Below, in pieces: positions 1 to 10,626 of a DNA stretch of 64,000 nt. This DNA is from Cyanoderma ruficeps (lineage: Eukaryota > Chordata > Aves > Passeriformes > Timaliidae). The notes under the pieces are model-generated. The model saw only the letters and a program-made list of their open reading frames with translations, was not told where the DNA came from and ran no database searches. The stretch is from NCBI GenBank assembly GCA_008694505.1, contig VZDJ01001034.1:186001-250000 (forward strand), read 5' to 3'. The number at the start of each line of letters is the position of its first letter. Position 1 is the first letter of the stretch. The translations under genes and the position numbers were made by a program.

Positions 1-2170
1 CCTGCATAAATCTAAAAATCCTGCGTAAATCTAAAATTACAGTTTACTGTAATAATTTTTCCAGAAGAATAACAACAGCAGCAAATTTTTTAATCTCAAA
101 AGAATATTTACTGAAAACCGTGCTCTGGCCAAAACTGAAAAACAAACCATTTTTTTCCTCTGGAAACAGAGTTTCTGTTTGCAGGAAATAGAGACATTTT
201 GTCAGATCCCAGCTGCACATCAAACGGGAGCAGCCTATGGATTATTCATGAATTTTTAATTTATTGTGGAAGTCATCAGGGCTGAAACCTCCCCAAGCAG
301 TGCATCCACGGCAGCTCTTTAATGGTTTTTTAGCATCCCAGGGTAAAACTTCTCTCAGCCTCGAGCCAGGAGCTGCATTGATCTCCTCTGGAGGTTTGGC
401 CCCTCTTGGTGCCCCGTGCCAGGTCAGGAATCATTAATGGGATCAGTTTTTCTCATAATGGCCGGGAAAGGCTGACTCTGGTTTAGTGCTGAGCCGGGGA
501 GGGAGGAAGGTTCATCCCCTTCATCGCCTCTCATTGATTTTATCTTGGGGTTTATTGCTTTAATTCATTGAAAACGCTCTTATTCACCCAGCTCTGGCTT
601 TGCAGAGGCAGCGAGGGCATCCAGGTGGTTTTTGGGGGAAGGATTTGGGGTAATCTGGGGAGGTTGAGGAAAGGGTGAAGTCCCCACCCCGCCCTCACTC
701 CCTGGAGCCAGCAAAAAACCTGAACTCGAGTTGAAATTCCACTGAGTTCATCCAGAAACCTCTGAAAAAATAATCGGGACTAATTGTGTTCAGAGGGTTA
801 ATGGGATGTGTTTTGCAGGGCTTGGCTTATTCTCCGGTGGAATTCTCACCATGGAATTTTCTCTTTGAAGCAAAACTCCTGGATTTTCCTTGGGAATTTA
901 TTTTCTCTGGATTCTCTCTCTGGATTTTTAATTATTTTTATTTTTATTTTTAGAAATATGTTTGCTTTGTATTATTTTTAATTTTTAATTTTTTTTTTCT
1001 TTTTCTTGGGAAGGTGATATTTAGCTTTTGCCTGGGTGAGAGCAGAGAAAATCCAATTTGGGGACAACGAGGGGTGGTGGCAAAATGCCCGGGGGCACTT
1101 CCTCCCCAGCCAGAAGGAAAGATGCCACTCAGGATTTTCCCATCTTGGTGTGTAATTAAAAATTTGAGGCTTTATGAGGATATTTTGCATTTTTTTCATG
1201 GTGAGGCCTTTGTTACTAACTTGGGCTGTGCAGCCCTGCAGAGCTCTCCTTCCAGAGGGGAAAAAAGTCACTTTTAGCCCATTTTTAGTGGCAGAAGGGT
1301 TTTTTCATGCTCTATGTGGGAACCTTGACCTGCATCATCATTCTGTGTTCAACTGCAGGATTTCATGGATGAGCTTTCTCCTTTGCTCCTGACACCTGGA
1401 AGTTTTTCTGTGTGAACAAAAAATAAGTTAAAATGGCTAAAAAAAGGATAAAAGATGTTCAGGGCCAGGTTGGACGGGGGCAATGGAAGTTGGGGTGAGA
1501 TTTAAGGTCCCGCCCACCCAAACCATTCCACGATTCTGTGATTTACGTAAATTTTTCGCCTTTTCTGTGAGGGAAAACGGGCCAGCAGGAGGAAATGGGA
1601 GGAGCAGGACGTTAATTCCATGCTCTTCCAGGGAGTCATCCTTACGTAACCCACGGTGGGGAGGAGGACAAGTCCCAGCAAATCCCAGAGAAAGGTGCCA
1701 GGAGAGGAAAACCAGAGGGGAAAAACCGCCCGGCCAAACTTTCCATCCAGCACCTCCTGCTGCTTTCAGAGGGGTTTTCTCCTTGGCTCTGTGGAGGAGC
1801 CGAGGAGTTCACGGTAAAAATAAATCAATTGATGCCTCTGCAGCCAGTGAAGCCTCAGTGCTGGGGAGGAGTTTGTCCCTCCCTGGTGGATCTGCTGCCC
1901 TCGGTGATGTCATTTTGGAGCAGAGGTGACTCGCGGGCCCCAGGATCCTGCTGGAACCTTCCTGCTCTGGGAGCCTCCCTGGCTGCACCAGGGAAAGTGG
2001 GTTTGGGGCAGAAAACAGCAAATCTGGCAAAGCCTCTCCTCCTTGTGCTCCTGCAGATCCGCCAGATTAATTTAATATTCGTTTCTCTTCCACGGGGGTG
2101 GCCACTGGAATATGAAATATTGGGGGCTGCACTCACCTCCTGAGCTTTGCTCTTGAACAAGGCCTTAAAG
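1..2170. other. Non-coding flank, no gene recognised
   Basis: Mixed AT-rich and GC-moderate sequence. Open frames are short, overlap on both strands and resemble no protein family I know. A small CR1 3' end lies at about 1461-1543. I see no splice-bounded coding exon here. Confidence 0.6.
1461..1543 (+). mobile_element. CR1: CR1 LINE 3'-end fragment
   Basis: The segment reads like the end of avian CR1: a 'ccaggttggac' block, then 'tttaaggtcc', 'cacccaaaccattcc' and a closing 'gattctgtgat'. It is a short 5'-truncated relic with no reverse transcriptase frame. Assignment is by recognition of the consensus, not by a library search. Confidence 0.7.
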
Positions 2171-2177
2171 AGGCTCT

Positions 2178-2828
2178 AAATGTTCATCCTTTGGGGTTAA
2201 AATATCCATCTTTTGGGGTTAAAAATGTTCATCCATGGGGTTATAAATGTCCATCCATAGGGTTAGACGTTTTCATCCATAGGTTTAGAAATCGTTATTC
2301 ATTGTGGTTAGAAATGTTCATCCATAGGGTTAGGAACGTTCATCCGTAGGGTTAGAAGTCTTTTTCCATTGCGTTGTGATTTTTTATCCATTGGGGTTAA
2401 AAATGTTCATCCCTAGGATTAAAAATGCTTCTCCACGAGGTTATAAATGTTTATCCATAGGGGCTAGGAATCTTTATCCGCTGGGGTTAAAATGTTCATC
2501 CGTGGGGGTTAAAAGTGTTTATCCATTGGGTTATAAATTTTACCCATTGGGGTTCAAATATTTATCAATTGGGCTTAAAATATTTACCAGTTGGGCTTAA
2601 AATGTTTATTATTTGGGGTGAAAATGTTTGTTAATTTGGGTTAAAATATTTATTAATTGGGGTTAAAATATTTATTAATTTGGGTTAAAATATTTATTAA
2701 TTGGGGTTTAAAATGTTCCTCCATAGGGTGATAAATGTCCTTCCACGGGGTTATGAATGTCCATCCGTGGGGTTATAATTATTCATCAGTAGGGTTAGAA
2801 ACCTTTATCCCTGGGGTTATAAATGTCC
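2178..2828. repeat. AT-rich degenerate minisatellite, unit about 30 bp
   Basis: The motif 'gggttaaaaatgttcatcc' recurs about twenty times with variants (gttataaatgtttatcca, gttagaaacgttcatcc). The unit drifts between about 26 and 33 bp. It lies in non-coding sequence and has no obvious function. The 74-aa open frame across it is a by-product of the repeat. Confidence 0.85.
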
Positions 2829-3008
2829 ACGGAGCTGCTGCAATCTGCTTAGGGCTGTGCTGACCCTCCTGTGCTATTCCAGGCAGTGCCCCACGTAATC
2901 TCCTTACCCTCCCCAGTGATGCATCCAGGCCTTGGAGGACACAGCCCCCAAAAAATTCCTTTGGCCTCTCCCAGGCATCACCGGGGTGCTACAAGGTAAA
3001 ACAACAGC

Positions 3009-3045
3009 TTTTTTTTTTTTTTTTTTTTTATTGTTTCCCCTTNAA
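3009..3045. repeat. Poly-T tract with one ambiguous base
   Basis: About 19 consecutive T bases are followed closely by a single N at 3043. Other lone Ns (7125, 27065, 50565, 54543, 62757) also sit beside homopolymers or low-complexity runs, which suggests consensus uncertainty rather than biology. Confidence 0.8.
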
Positions 3046-4074
3046 AAATGCTCATTTGGAAAAAGAAAAATTGAATAAAAACTGGCAATAAAAGTGCTTT
3101 GAAGTGGTGGGAAAATGGGGTTTAGCATTTGAGGCTCTGTGTGGATTCATTTATGGGAGATGGGAGAAGTCAGGCCTTGTTTGCTGCCTGCTCCAGTTTT
3201 GGCCCAGCACTGGAGTTAAAAATAACCTCTGCCCGTGCCTGGGGAGCAGCTGCTGCAGGACAGCAACAATTCCCTGCTGTCCCGGGAAAGGCCTTCCCAG
3301 AAAGGGCTGCCTGTGCCCTTTGGAGTGGATAAATCTCCTTTTTCTGCTCAAACAAGGAGCCGGCGTTTTTAAAACACGGCGTTCCTTCCTAAAGCTTCAG
3401 GAACAAACCATCTCCCGAAAATCCCGGAATTCCCATAAACTCCTCTGAAATTCCATTACCCGCTGCTGGCTCCTCGGCAGGAAAAAACTGAATTATTTTT
3501 CCCCTCGGAGCAGGGTTGGTCACACATGACTCACCGGGAGGTTTTCCTTTCTTTTCCTTGCCTTCTCTCCCGTTTATTTTTAACTGGCGATGCCCCGGGA
3601 AGGACTCCCCGGGCTGGCCGGGTGACATCAGGTGGCAGCGCTGAGGTCACCTCCTCCAAAATAACCCGGGATGGGCTCAGGCGCTCCCGTTCCCATTGTT
3701 CTGGCATCAATCACCCCCCGATCCTGCTGGGGAATCGCTCCGAGCCCGGGATGTGTCACGGCGGGCTCAGAGCTTGGCAAAAGGGGAGGGACTTGGCAAA
3801 ATCCCGGCATTTAAATTTTGGGGCAGGGAGAAGGTTCTTGATGCTTCTCACAGGTTTCTGGCTGGGTTAGGCACGAAAAGGGCAGGAAAAAATCGGTTTT
3901 CCCACTAGGAAAAGGGGTTGGGGGTGAGCAGGAGAAAGCTGGAGCCCAGGAAATGCAGATAATGACTTGATTTTTATTTAGAAATTGTTGCGGGAGATGA
4001 ATCAGGGAAACCTTATAAATCTGATTGCTTAGCAAAAGATTCTGAAAATATGAAAGCTATAATCGAAATAGAAA

Positions 4075-4831
4075 TGAAAGCTTGCTTTGAGTTGTAGGAT
4101 ACCGAGCCCTAGTTACTATTTAACCTGAAAACAATATCCTCGCCATCTGAAGGAGAATCCCTTTGGATTGAACAGTACCCTTCTGCTGGCTGAGGGATCC
4201 AAAGGTCAATGTAGCAAAAGAGAATAGTCGAAAGAGTAGTTTTTAGAGTTTAAAATATGACACAGTATGGTAATGTCGTAGTTCTTATAGGCTGTATGTA
4301 GATTCTATAGGATTTTGTGTCTTGTACTGGTTGGTCAGTGTAAATTAGAATATTCAACACAAAAGCAGATATAATGTATTGTAACAAGGTCTCAGCCTCT
4401 CTGGCTCTGTCTCTGGATCTCTCTCTGGCTCTCTCTGACCCCTGTGCCCTGACCCCTGTGCCCTGACCCCTGTGCCCTGACCCCTGCCCTCTGACCCCTG
4501 CCCTCTGACCCCTGTGCCCTGACCCCTGCCCTCTGACCCCTGTGCTCTGACCCCTGCGCTCTGACCCCTGCCCTCTGACCCCTGTGCTCTGACCCCTGTG
4601 CTCTGACCCTGCCATCTCGCTCACACCTCTTGCCCTCGTTCCCCCCTGCCCTTGCTCTCTTTCCCCTCTTCCTTTCTCTCTCTTGCTCGGGCACGTTTAT
4701 AGCTGTGGCTGCAGGGTGAGCAGAGCTCTTGCACCCACGGCCTGTGCAATAAACTGCAGGTTTCCAGAGCTGCCCTGGACTCCAGAGGTCTCTACCATCG
4801 ATGTCCCATCTGCATCGTATCAACTCCTACA
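4075..4831 (+). mobile_element. Solo LTR of an endogenous retrovirus
   Basis: The 757-bp element starts with TG (tgaaagcttgct) and ends with CA (actcctaca). It is flanked on both sides by the 5-bp direct repeat AGAAA (4070-4074 and 4832-4836), as expected of a target-site duplication. A polyadenylation signal AATAAA lies at 4748-4753 in the 3' third, the usual R/U5 position. The interior includes a CT-rich tandem array at 4437-4615. No gag, pol or env sequence is attached, so it is a recombined solo LTR. A 5-bp duplication fits several retrovirus classes; the family is not assigned. Orientation follows the polyadenylation signal. Confidence 0.65.
4437..4615. repeat. Tandem array inside the solo LTR
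   Basis: The phrase 'ctgacccctgtgccctgacc' and its ccct/ctct variants repeat with a period of 13-14 bp, about thirteen times. It probably expanded within the U3 or R part of the LTR. Antisense it reads as GVRAQGSEHRGQ-like repeats, which are not a gene. Confidence 0.8.
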
Positions 4832-4836
4832 AGAAA

Positions 4837-7830
4837 TAGTGAGTCAAGTGATAGACTGAAGCAAGGGCCAGGTTGGAGATAGGGAAATAATTTAAGTATA
4901 ATTAAAAATTAACTTTCAAATCTTTTTTAAAATCGTATTTTTCTTTGATACAGCCATTTTTGGTCCGGGTCTTTGTCTTGTTTGTTCACCTGAGCACTCA
5001 ACAGCTTTTCCCTGCCCCGAGCTGGTTTCTCAGTGAGGATGAGATGATCAAACCCAATGTGTAAATCCTTTTACTTAAGCTGATAAGGAAATTTCCACCC
5101 GGATTTTCCCTTTTCCCTTTATGGGAAGTGTTCCAGGAGCCTTTGTGGGGTTCCACCATCTTTTACTCTGAGAGAATAAACATAAACGATAATAAACAAT
5201 AATCTTTTACTCTGAAATAATCTTTTACTCACAGAGAATAAGCATAAATGAGAATAAATAAAGGAACTGGGCTTGGGAAGTGCGGGTCGGGGGGAAATGG
5301 GGGCCAGGATTTTATCCATTAGGATTTATAATATTGTGGAACAGTTTCCCATGAGAGGAGAAACCTCCCACCGCTTTTGAAGCATCTTCCAGCAGGGATG
5401 AAGACCCCAGACCCCACACGACTCTGCCCAAAGCTTTGCCGTCCCCTAAAGCAGCACTTAAAGGGCTCTTTATAAAGTTTGTTTTTACTAAGATACCAAG
5501 GAAGTTTTATACACCAAATATTCCGTCATGAAATGTCAAATCTGCCCTTAAATCCTGGAAGGGGAGCTGCCCGTGAGGAGAGAAGCTTTGCAATCACCCG
5601 CCCGGGAGCAGGAAGGAGCCAAAAATCCGAGCCTGGCACGAGGAAAAGCCCAGGGGAAGGCTCTGAGGATGCTCACGATGCTCCTGCGGGGTTGTCATGG
5701 GCACGGCGCTCCCCCGGCGCCGTTCCCATGGCTACGGAGGGATGCGAGGGATGCAGGAGCGGAGCTGAACCGCCGCTCCCTCCGCTCCCTCCGCCGCAGC
5801 TGCTGTAAATAAACCACGCTCAGAACCAGCCCGGAGGTTTATCCAGAGATAACGGCTGGGTTTCAGCTGGAGCTCGAAGGCAGCTGAGGTTCCAAAGGGT
5901 TTTATTTAGGAAAATTCGAATTTATTTAGGAAAAACTAGGATTTGCAGCGTCTCCCCTGAGGCCTTGATGTGGCAGATTCCCTGCAGGCCGAGGCTCTCG
6001 GTGGTGATTTTACTCACCCTGTGCCAACGCCATTGAAAATCCCAGATAAAATTCCTGCCTCTGACCCAGGATTATTCCACGGGAATGGCTGCCCTGAGAA
6101 ATGTAGGATGAGGAAGCTGAGCTTCGGCAGGGATGAGGAGATGAGGGGGTTTTACCCCATCTGGAAATATCTTGGATAAAACCAGAGATTGTTAACAGAG
6201 GGTGGGGCTGGGATGTGGCAGTTTTGGGGGCGAAGAGAAGGCAGGAGCCTTGACAAATCTCAGATTCTCAATCCCAAAGGATTTCTCCTGGATTTGATCT
6301 TCGCAGCTTTTCCAAAGCAGCTCCCAGCAGCTCTGGGGCTGTGTGGAGAACGCCAGGGCAATTAAAGTCGTGTTAAATCTGTGCAGAGGGCTGGAATTGC
6401 CAGGCAAGGAGCCCACAGGCTCCTCAGGGCTGGGGATTGCCGTGACCCACGTGCCAGCAAGACGAGAAATCCAGAGGTACCCAGCACAAGCTGCAGGGTG
6501 TTTTTATCTCGTGGCGCTTTCCAGGGGATGGAGGAGAATTGTTTGCAAATGATGAAAATAAACCTGGCTGTGAGTCCAAGGGTGGGAGCAGCACCAGAGG
6601 GCAAAGCTCAGCTCAAAACAGGCTGTTTTACCCCAGAGATGGGCAAAAACTGTCCCTCAGTTGTCCCTGAAGCCGCCTCTGGGTGATGGCACCACTGGAA
6701 TGTGCCCTTTTCCCAGCAGCTCTTGGCCCCTGGTTTGGCTCCGTCCCCAGTGAGCCCAGAGGGACTCTGAGAACAATGATCAAAGCACAGAAAATGAAAG
6801 AAATTTGGTTCTCATTTGCAGCAGGGGGTCAGGGCAGGGTGTTTATCCCTCACGCCAGAACCATCCCAGAAGCAAAGGCCCATCCACAGCTGCTAAATAA
6901 CAATAATCAACATTAATAAAGCTCCGGTTGTTTTTCCCAGGGTGTTTTCCTGCCGGCGTTCAGGCCTGGAACCTCTGTGCCTCCAAAATATTTCTGTGGC
7001 ATCAATAATCCAAGGAGTTTTCATGTTAAAACCAAAGGAAGACGGGAGCAAAACCTTTGGGATTTGGTTTCTCACAAGGCTGAGTTTGGGAGCCTGGGTT
7101 AAGGAGTCAGTAGGGAACCAATCCNAAAAAAAAAAAAAAAGGGAAGTTTGGTACAATTCCATCAACTCCTCAGCTGAGACTGAATGAAATCCAGCTGGGA
7201 ATTGGGATCTCGTTCCTCCCTCACTCATTGCTGGAGCTCTGCTGCAGAAATAGCTTTAACAAAGAACATTTGGGGGATGGGGATGAAATTTTGAACAACT
7301 CTCCTTGGCAGCTGTTTTGTGCCTCAGGTCCCTGAGCTGTTTTTAGGGGATGATGAGAAAAATAGATGGAAGCGGTCACAGATCCTTTTTGTGGAGAAGA
7401 AAAGAAGGTTGGAGTTGAAGAGAAAACGGGGAGAAAAATCAAGGGAAATGAAATAAGAATGGGGAAATTGAACGCTGTTATAATTGCAGGAATAAGTTGA
7501 TTCTGTCAAAACTGACCAGACATTTCCTGCATTTCTCTTCAGTTCCAGGAATAGAGAAGAACAATTTGTGCCCTGAAATAGGAGTTGGTGGGGAACAGCA
7601 GCTGGGCTGAGCAGAGCTCCCAGCCCAGCAGGGAGAGCTGACAGAGCTGCAGCCCTCTGAATTATTGATTATTTATGAATAATAGGCACTTCCCAGGGGC
7701 AGCAGGGACAGCACGAGGGAGGTGAGGTGTCCCAGGGGCTGAATCCCAAGGGGGATTTGAAAAGGGAAGTGGTTTAATCAACACCAGTTAATTAAGTCCT
7801 TAGAAGGCAAAGAACACAGATCCAGATAAA
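4837..7830. other. Intergenic DNA, nothing coding recognised
   Basis: Ordinary mixed-composition sequence with a poly-A run and an N near 7125. A few frames of 60-110 codons exist on both strands, but none shows a conserved domain, plausible splice context or biased codon use. Confidence 0.55.
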
Positions 7831-7835
7831 CTGAG

Positions 7836-8072
7836 ATAGAAAAAAAAAAAAAACCCTCAAAGAACACAGAGGTAGATAAACTGAGATAGAAAAAATACCC
7901 CCCGAAAAACACAGATGCAGATAAACTGAGAAAAAAGAACAACTCAAAGAACACAGATGCAGATAAACTGAGACAGAAAAAAACCCCTCAAAGAACACAG
8001 AGGTAGATAAACTGAGATAGAAAAAAGAACAACTCAAAGAACACAGATGCAGATAAACTGAGACAGAAAAAA
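7836..8072. repeat. Minisatellite, unit about 37 bp
   Basis: About six copies of 'aaagaacacagatgcagata' followed by 'aactgagatagaaaaaa'. Copies differ by small A-run indels. The antisense 109-aa frame rich in SVYLHLC is purely a product of this repeat. Confidence 0.85.
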
Positions 8073-8079
8073 ACCCAAA

Positions 8080-9690
8080 CCCCTCTGATAGAGGACACAC
8101 TGAATCAGTAAAAAAATACATTTAGGAGCTGGAAATTTCAGTCTTTATCAATACAAGTAATGAAGAAGAGACAAGGTGCCTTTGTGAGGGTGGGACTGGA
8201 GGTTAATCATAAATCCTGGTTTTGCTCCAGGTGAGGAATTATTATCCAGCTCATCCTCACTTTTTATTTTTTTTCCCCTAGGGAACAAAGTGCAGTTGGT
8301 TTCGGACAATTTTCTGGGTTATTCATGGATGATTTACCATTAACTCAAAGATCCTCACAGTTTTAATCCCTCCACATTCCAGGCAAGGAACGGGGATATT
8401 TATGGATCTATAACATTTATTTTGGGGTGAATTCCTCTGCCATTCATTATCTATCCATTATTTAGAGTGGCCCAGCTACAAGAAATAACCTCAGGAAGAA
8501 GATCCAGCTGAATTAATCTCATTTGTTTGCAAACCCACTGGATTTGATGACCTCAAAGGTCTTTTCCAGCCTAAACAACTCTGGGTTTGTTTCTGCCATT
8601 TCTTTAATCAGTGGATGGACTCAGTAAATATTATTGCTTTTATATAATTTAACATTTAAAGTCGATAATCCCTTTGCTCTTCTGCACCACCAAGTGGGTA
8701 TTAAAGTATTTAAAATATGGCACTGCCGTGGAGAGAGGCTCATAAAAAATAATTTATAAAAATAAGGCAATCCTGTCCTTTTTAATTATCTCAGAATTTT
8801 CTGGCCTTAGGCCTTCAAAACACGTCCAGCTGGGAGCATTTTATTTCCTGACTGAACCCAGGGAAGAACATCACTTTTCCACACACCTCTCCCCACCACA
8901 GCCCCCTCTGACCCCAAAATCCTCCATTTTAACCCTGATTTCTGATGCCGTCAGGTGGTTTCCAGACGGGCTGAGACATCCCTGGGGATGGGGGTTCCAG
9001 CCGAAATCCTTCAGGATTTCCATTCCCTAAATCCCTTTGGAAAAAGCTTTCCCAGTGCTGACCTCTGCAGGCTGAGGAACTGCTTAAAACCAGGCGGCTC
9101 CGGGCAGCAATAAACTAAATAATGCATAAACCAGGTGTTTTTACTATTGCAGGCTGCGGGTAGGAAAAGCCTTTTAATATTGCATTAAAATGGGGCATTT
9201 CTCTCTCAGCTGGCAAACAGAGAGCGATTTGGGGAGGGAAATCCTCCTTGGGTGGGTCTGCAATTCCTGTATGGATTTTGTGAATAATTTGCTGGTTGGA
9301 CAAAGCCCTGCGAAAGCAGGGGATGAAGGATCTGAGTGAAAGGCAGGAACTTCACACAAAAAAAAGTCACAAACTGGGAGACAAAGCCTGGCCTGGGCTT
9401 CCTTGGGACGGGGGGCAGAGCCCCCTGCCCACACCAGGGCATCAAGAGGATTTTTTAATGTCCCTTCCAACCCAAACCATTCCATGATTCCATGGTTGTA
9501 CCCACAGCAAATCCCCCTTCGCCTGCAGTTTCAGCCGGGAGCACCCAGCTCTAATTGAGCTTAATTAAGCTCTAATTGACACCACCTTGAGGCCAGGAGG
9601 GCCCCCACCCCTGCAGTGGGAGGGGGTTTGTGTGCTGGTTATTGGGGGGTGGAGATGGGGGTCCCATAGGGGACTGCCAGGGGGTGGGCC
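8080..9690. other. CR1: Intergenic DNA with CR1 scraps
   Basis: Non-coding. Two short CR1 3' ends are visible: 8535-8585 ('gatgacctcaaaggtctttt') and 9449-9495 ('ccttccaacccaaaccattc'), both in plus orientation. No coding exon was recognised. Confidence 0.55.
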
Positions 9691-9699
9691 GTCCATGTC

Positions 9700-10215
9700 A
9701 TCAGCCCCAGAGCCCCCTTGGCCCCAAAACCACCTCAGCCCTGGCCCTGGAGCCCTCAGGACTCTGTCACCCCTCAGCCCTGCAGCCTCCATGTCCCTGT
9801 CACCCCCTCAGCCCTGAGCCCCCTCAGCCCTGGCCCGGCAGCCTCCATGGCCCTGTCACCCCCTCAGCCATGGCTCCCCTCATCCCCACAGCCCCCACAG
9901 CCCCCTCCACCCCACAGCCCCCTCAGCCGTGGCTCCCCTCATCCCCACAGCCCCCTCAGCCGTGGGCTCCCCTCAGCCATGTGCTCCCTCCATCCCCACA
10001 GCCCCCTCAGCCATGGCTCCCCTCATCCCCACAGACCCCTCAGCCATGGGCTCCCCTCAGCCATGGGCTCCCCTCATCCCCACAGACCCCTCAGCCATGG
10101 GCTCCCCCCATCCCCACAGCCCCCTCAGCCATGGGTCCCCTCATGCTCACAGCCCCCTCAGTCCCCTGCACCCCACAGCCCCCTCAGCCATGGGCTCCCC
10201 ACAGCCCCCTCAGAA
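9700..10215. repeat. GC-rich minisatellite downstream of PROM2
   Basis: Tandem copies of 'ccccctcagccatgggctcc' and 'cctcatccccacag' alternate, with a unit of about 30-35 bp. All forward frames are open through it (about 120-240 codons, HSPLSHGSP-type), but these are low-complexity shadows. It ends about 70 bp short of the putative PROM2 polyadenylation signal. Confidence 0.88.
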
Positions 10216-10287
10216 CCATTCCTGGTGGATAACGGGAATACGGAGGGTGCAAACAAAGGAGTCAGGGACAGGTTTTTAGGGGAGGGT

Positions 10288-10293
10288 TTTAAT
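10288..10293 (-). terminator. PROM2: Putative PROM2 polyadenylation signal
   Basis: The minus strand reads ATTAAA, the commonest variant signal, about 335 bases past the PROM2 stop codon. No AATAAA is closer. The cleavage site is inferred, not seen. Confidence 0.45.
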
Positions 10294-10626
10294 GTGCCCC
10301 ACACTGCCTGGGGGTCCCGGGAGAGGGGAATTGTGGTGAGGCAGCAGCAGGTGCCCTTCCCTGTGGGGTGTGAGAAGATGGGGGAGAGCCAGGGGAGCCT
10401 CCCCTTCCAGCTGGGATCAGCCAGGCTCTGGGAGCATCCCTGATATGTGCTCAGCCCCCGAGAGACCTCAAATCTCTGAGTGCCCCACACCTGGGAAGCA
10501 TACCAGACCCCAAAGGACACTGAGAAAGAGATGTCAGAGGAATCCAAAGCCCTGAGAGGTGACAGAGGAACCCAGAGCCCTGCAGGGCCAGGCATGGGTT
10601 TGTGGCATCTCCGGCAGAGCCCTGCC

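Noticed and set aside
2260..2360. Repeated TAGGGTTAG resembling interstitial telomere
   Set aside because: The GGGTTA words are 25-33 bp apart inside a larger AT-rich unit, not tandem hexamers.
9630..10443. Plus-strand frames of 116-241 codons rich in Pro, Ser and His
   Set aside because: They are produced by the 'cctcagccatgggctcccc' minisatellite; all forward frames are open and none has splice or domain support.
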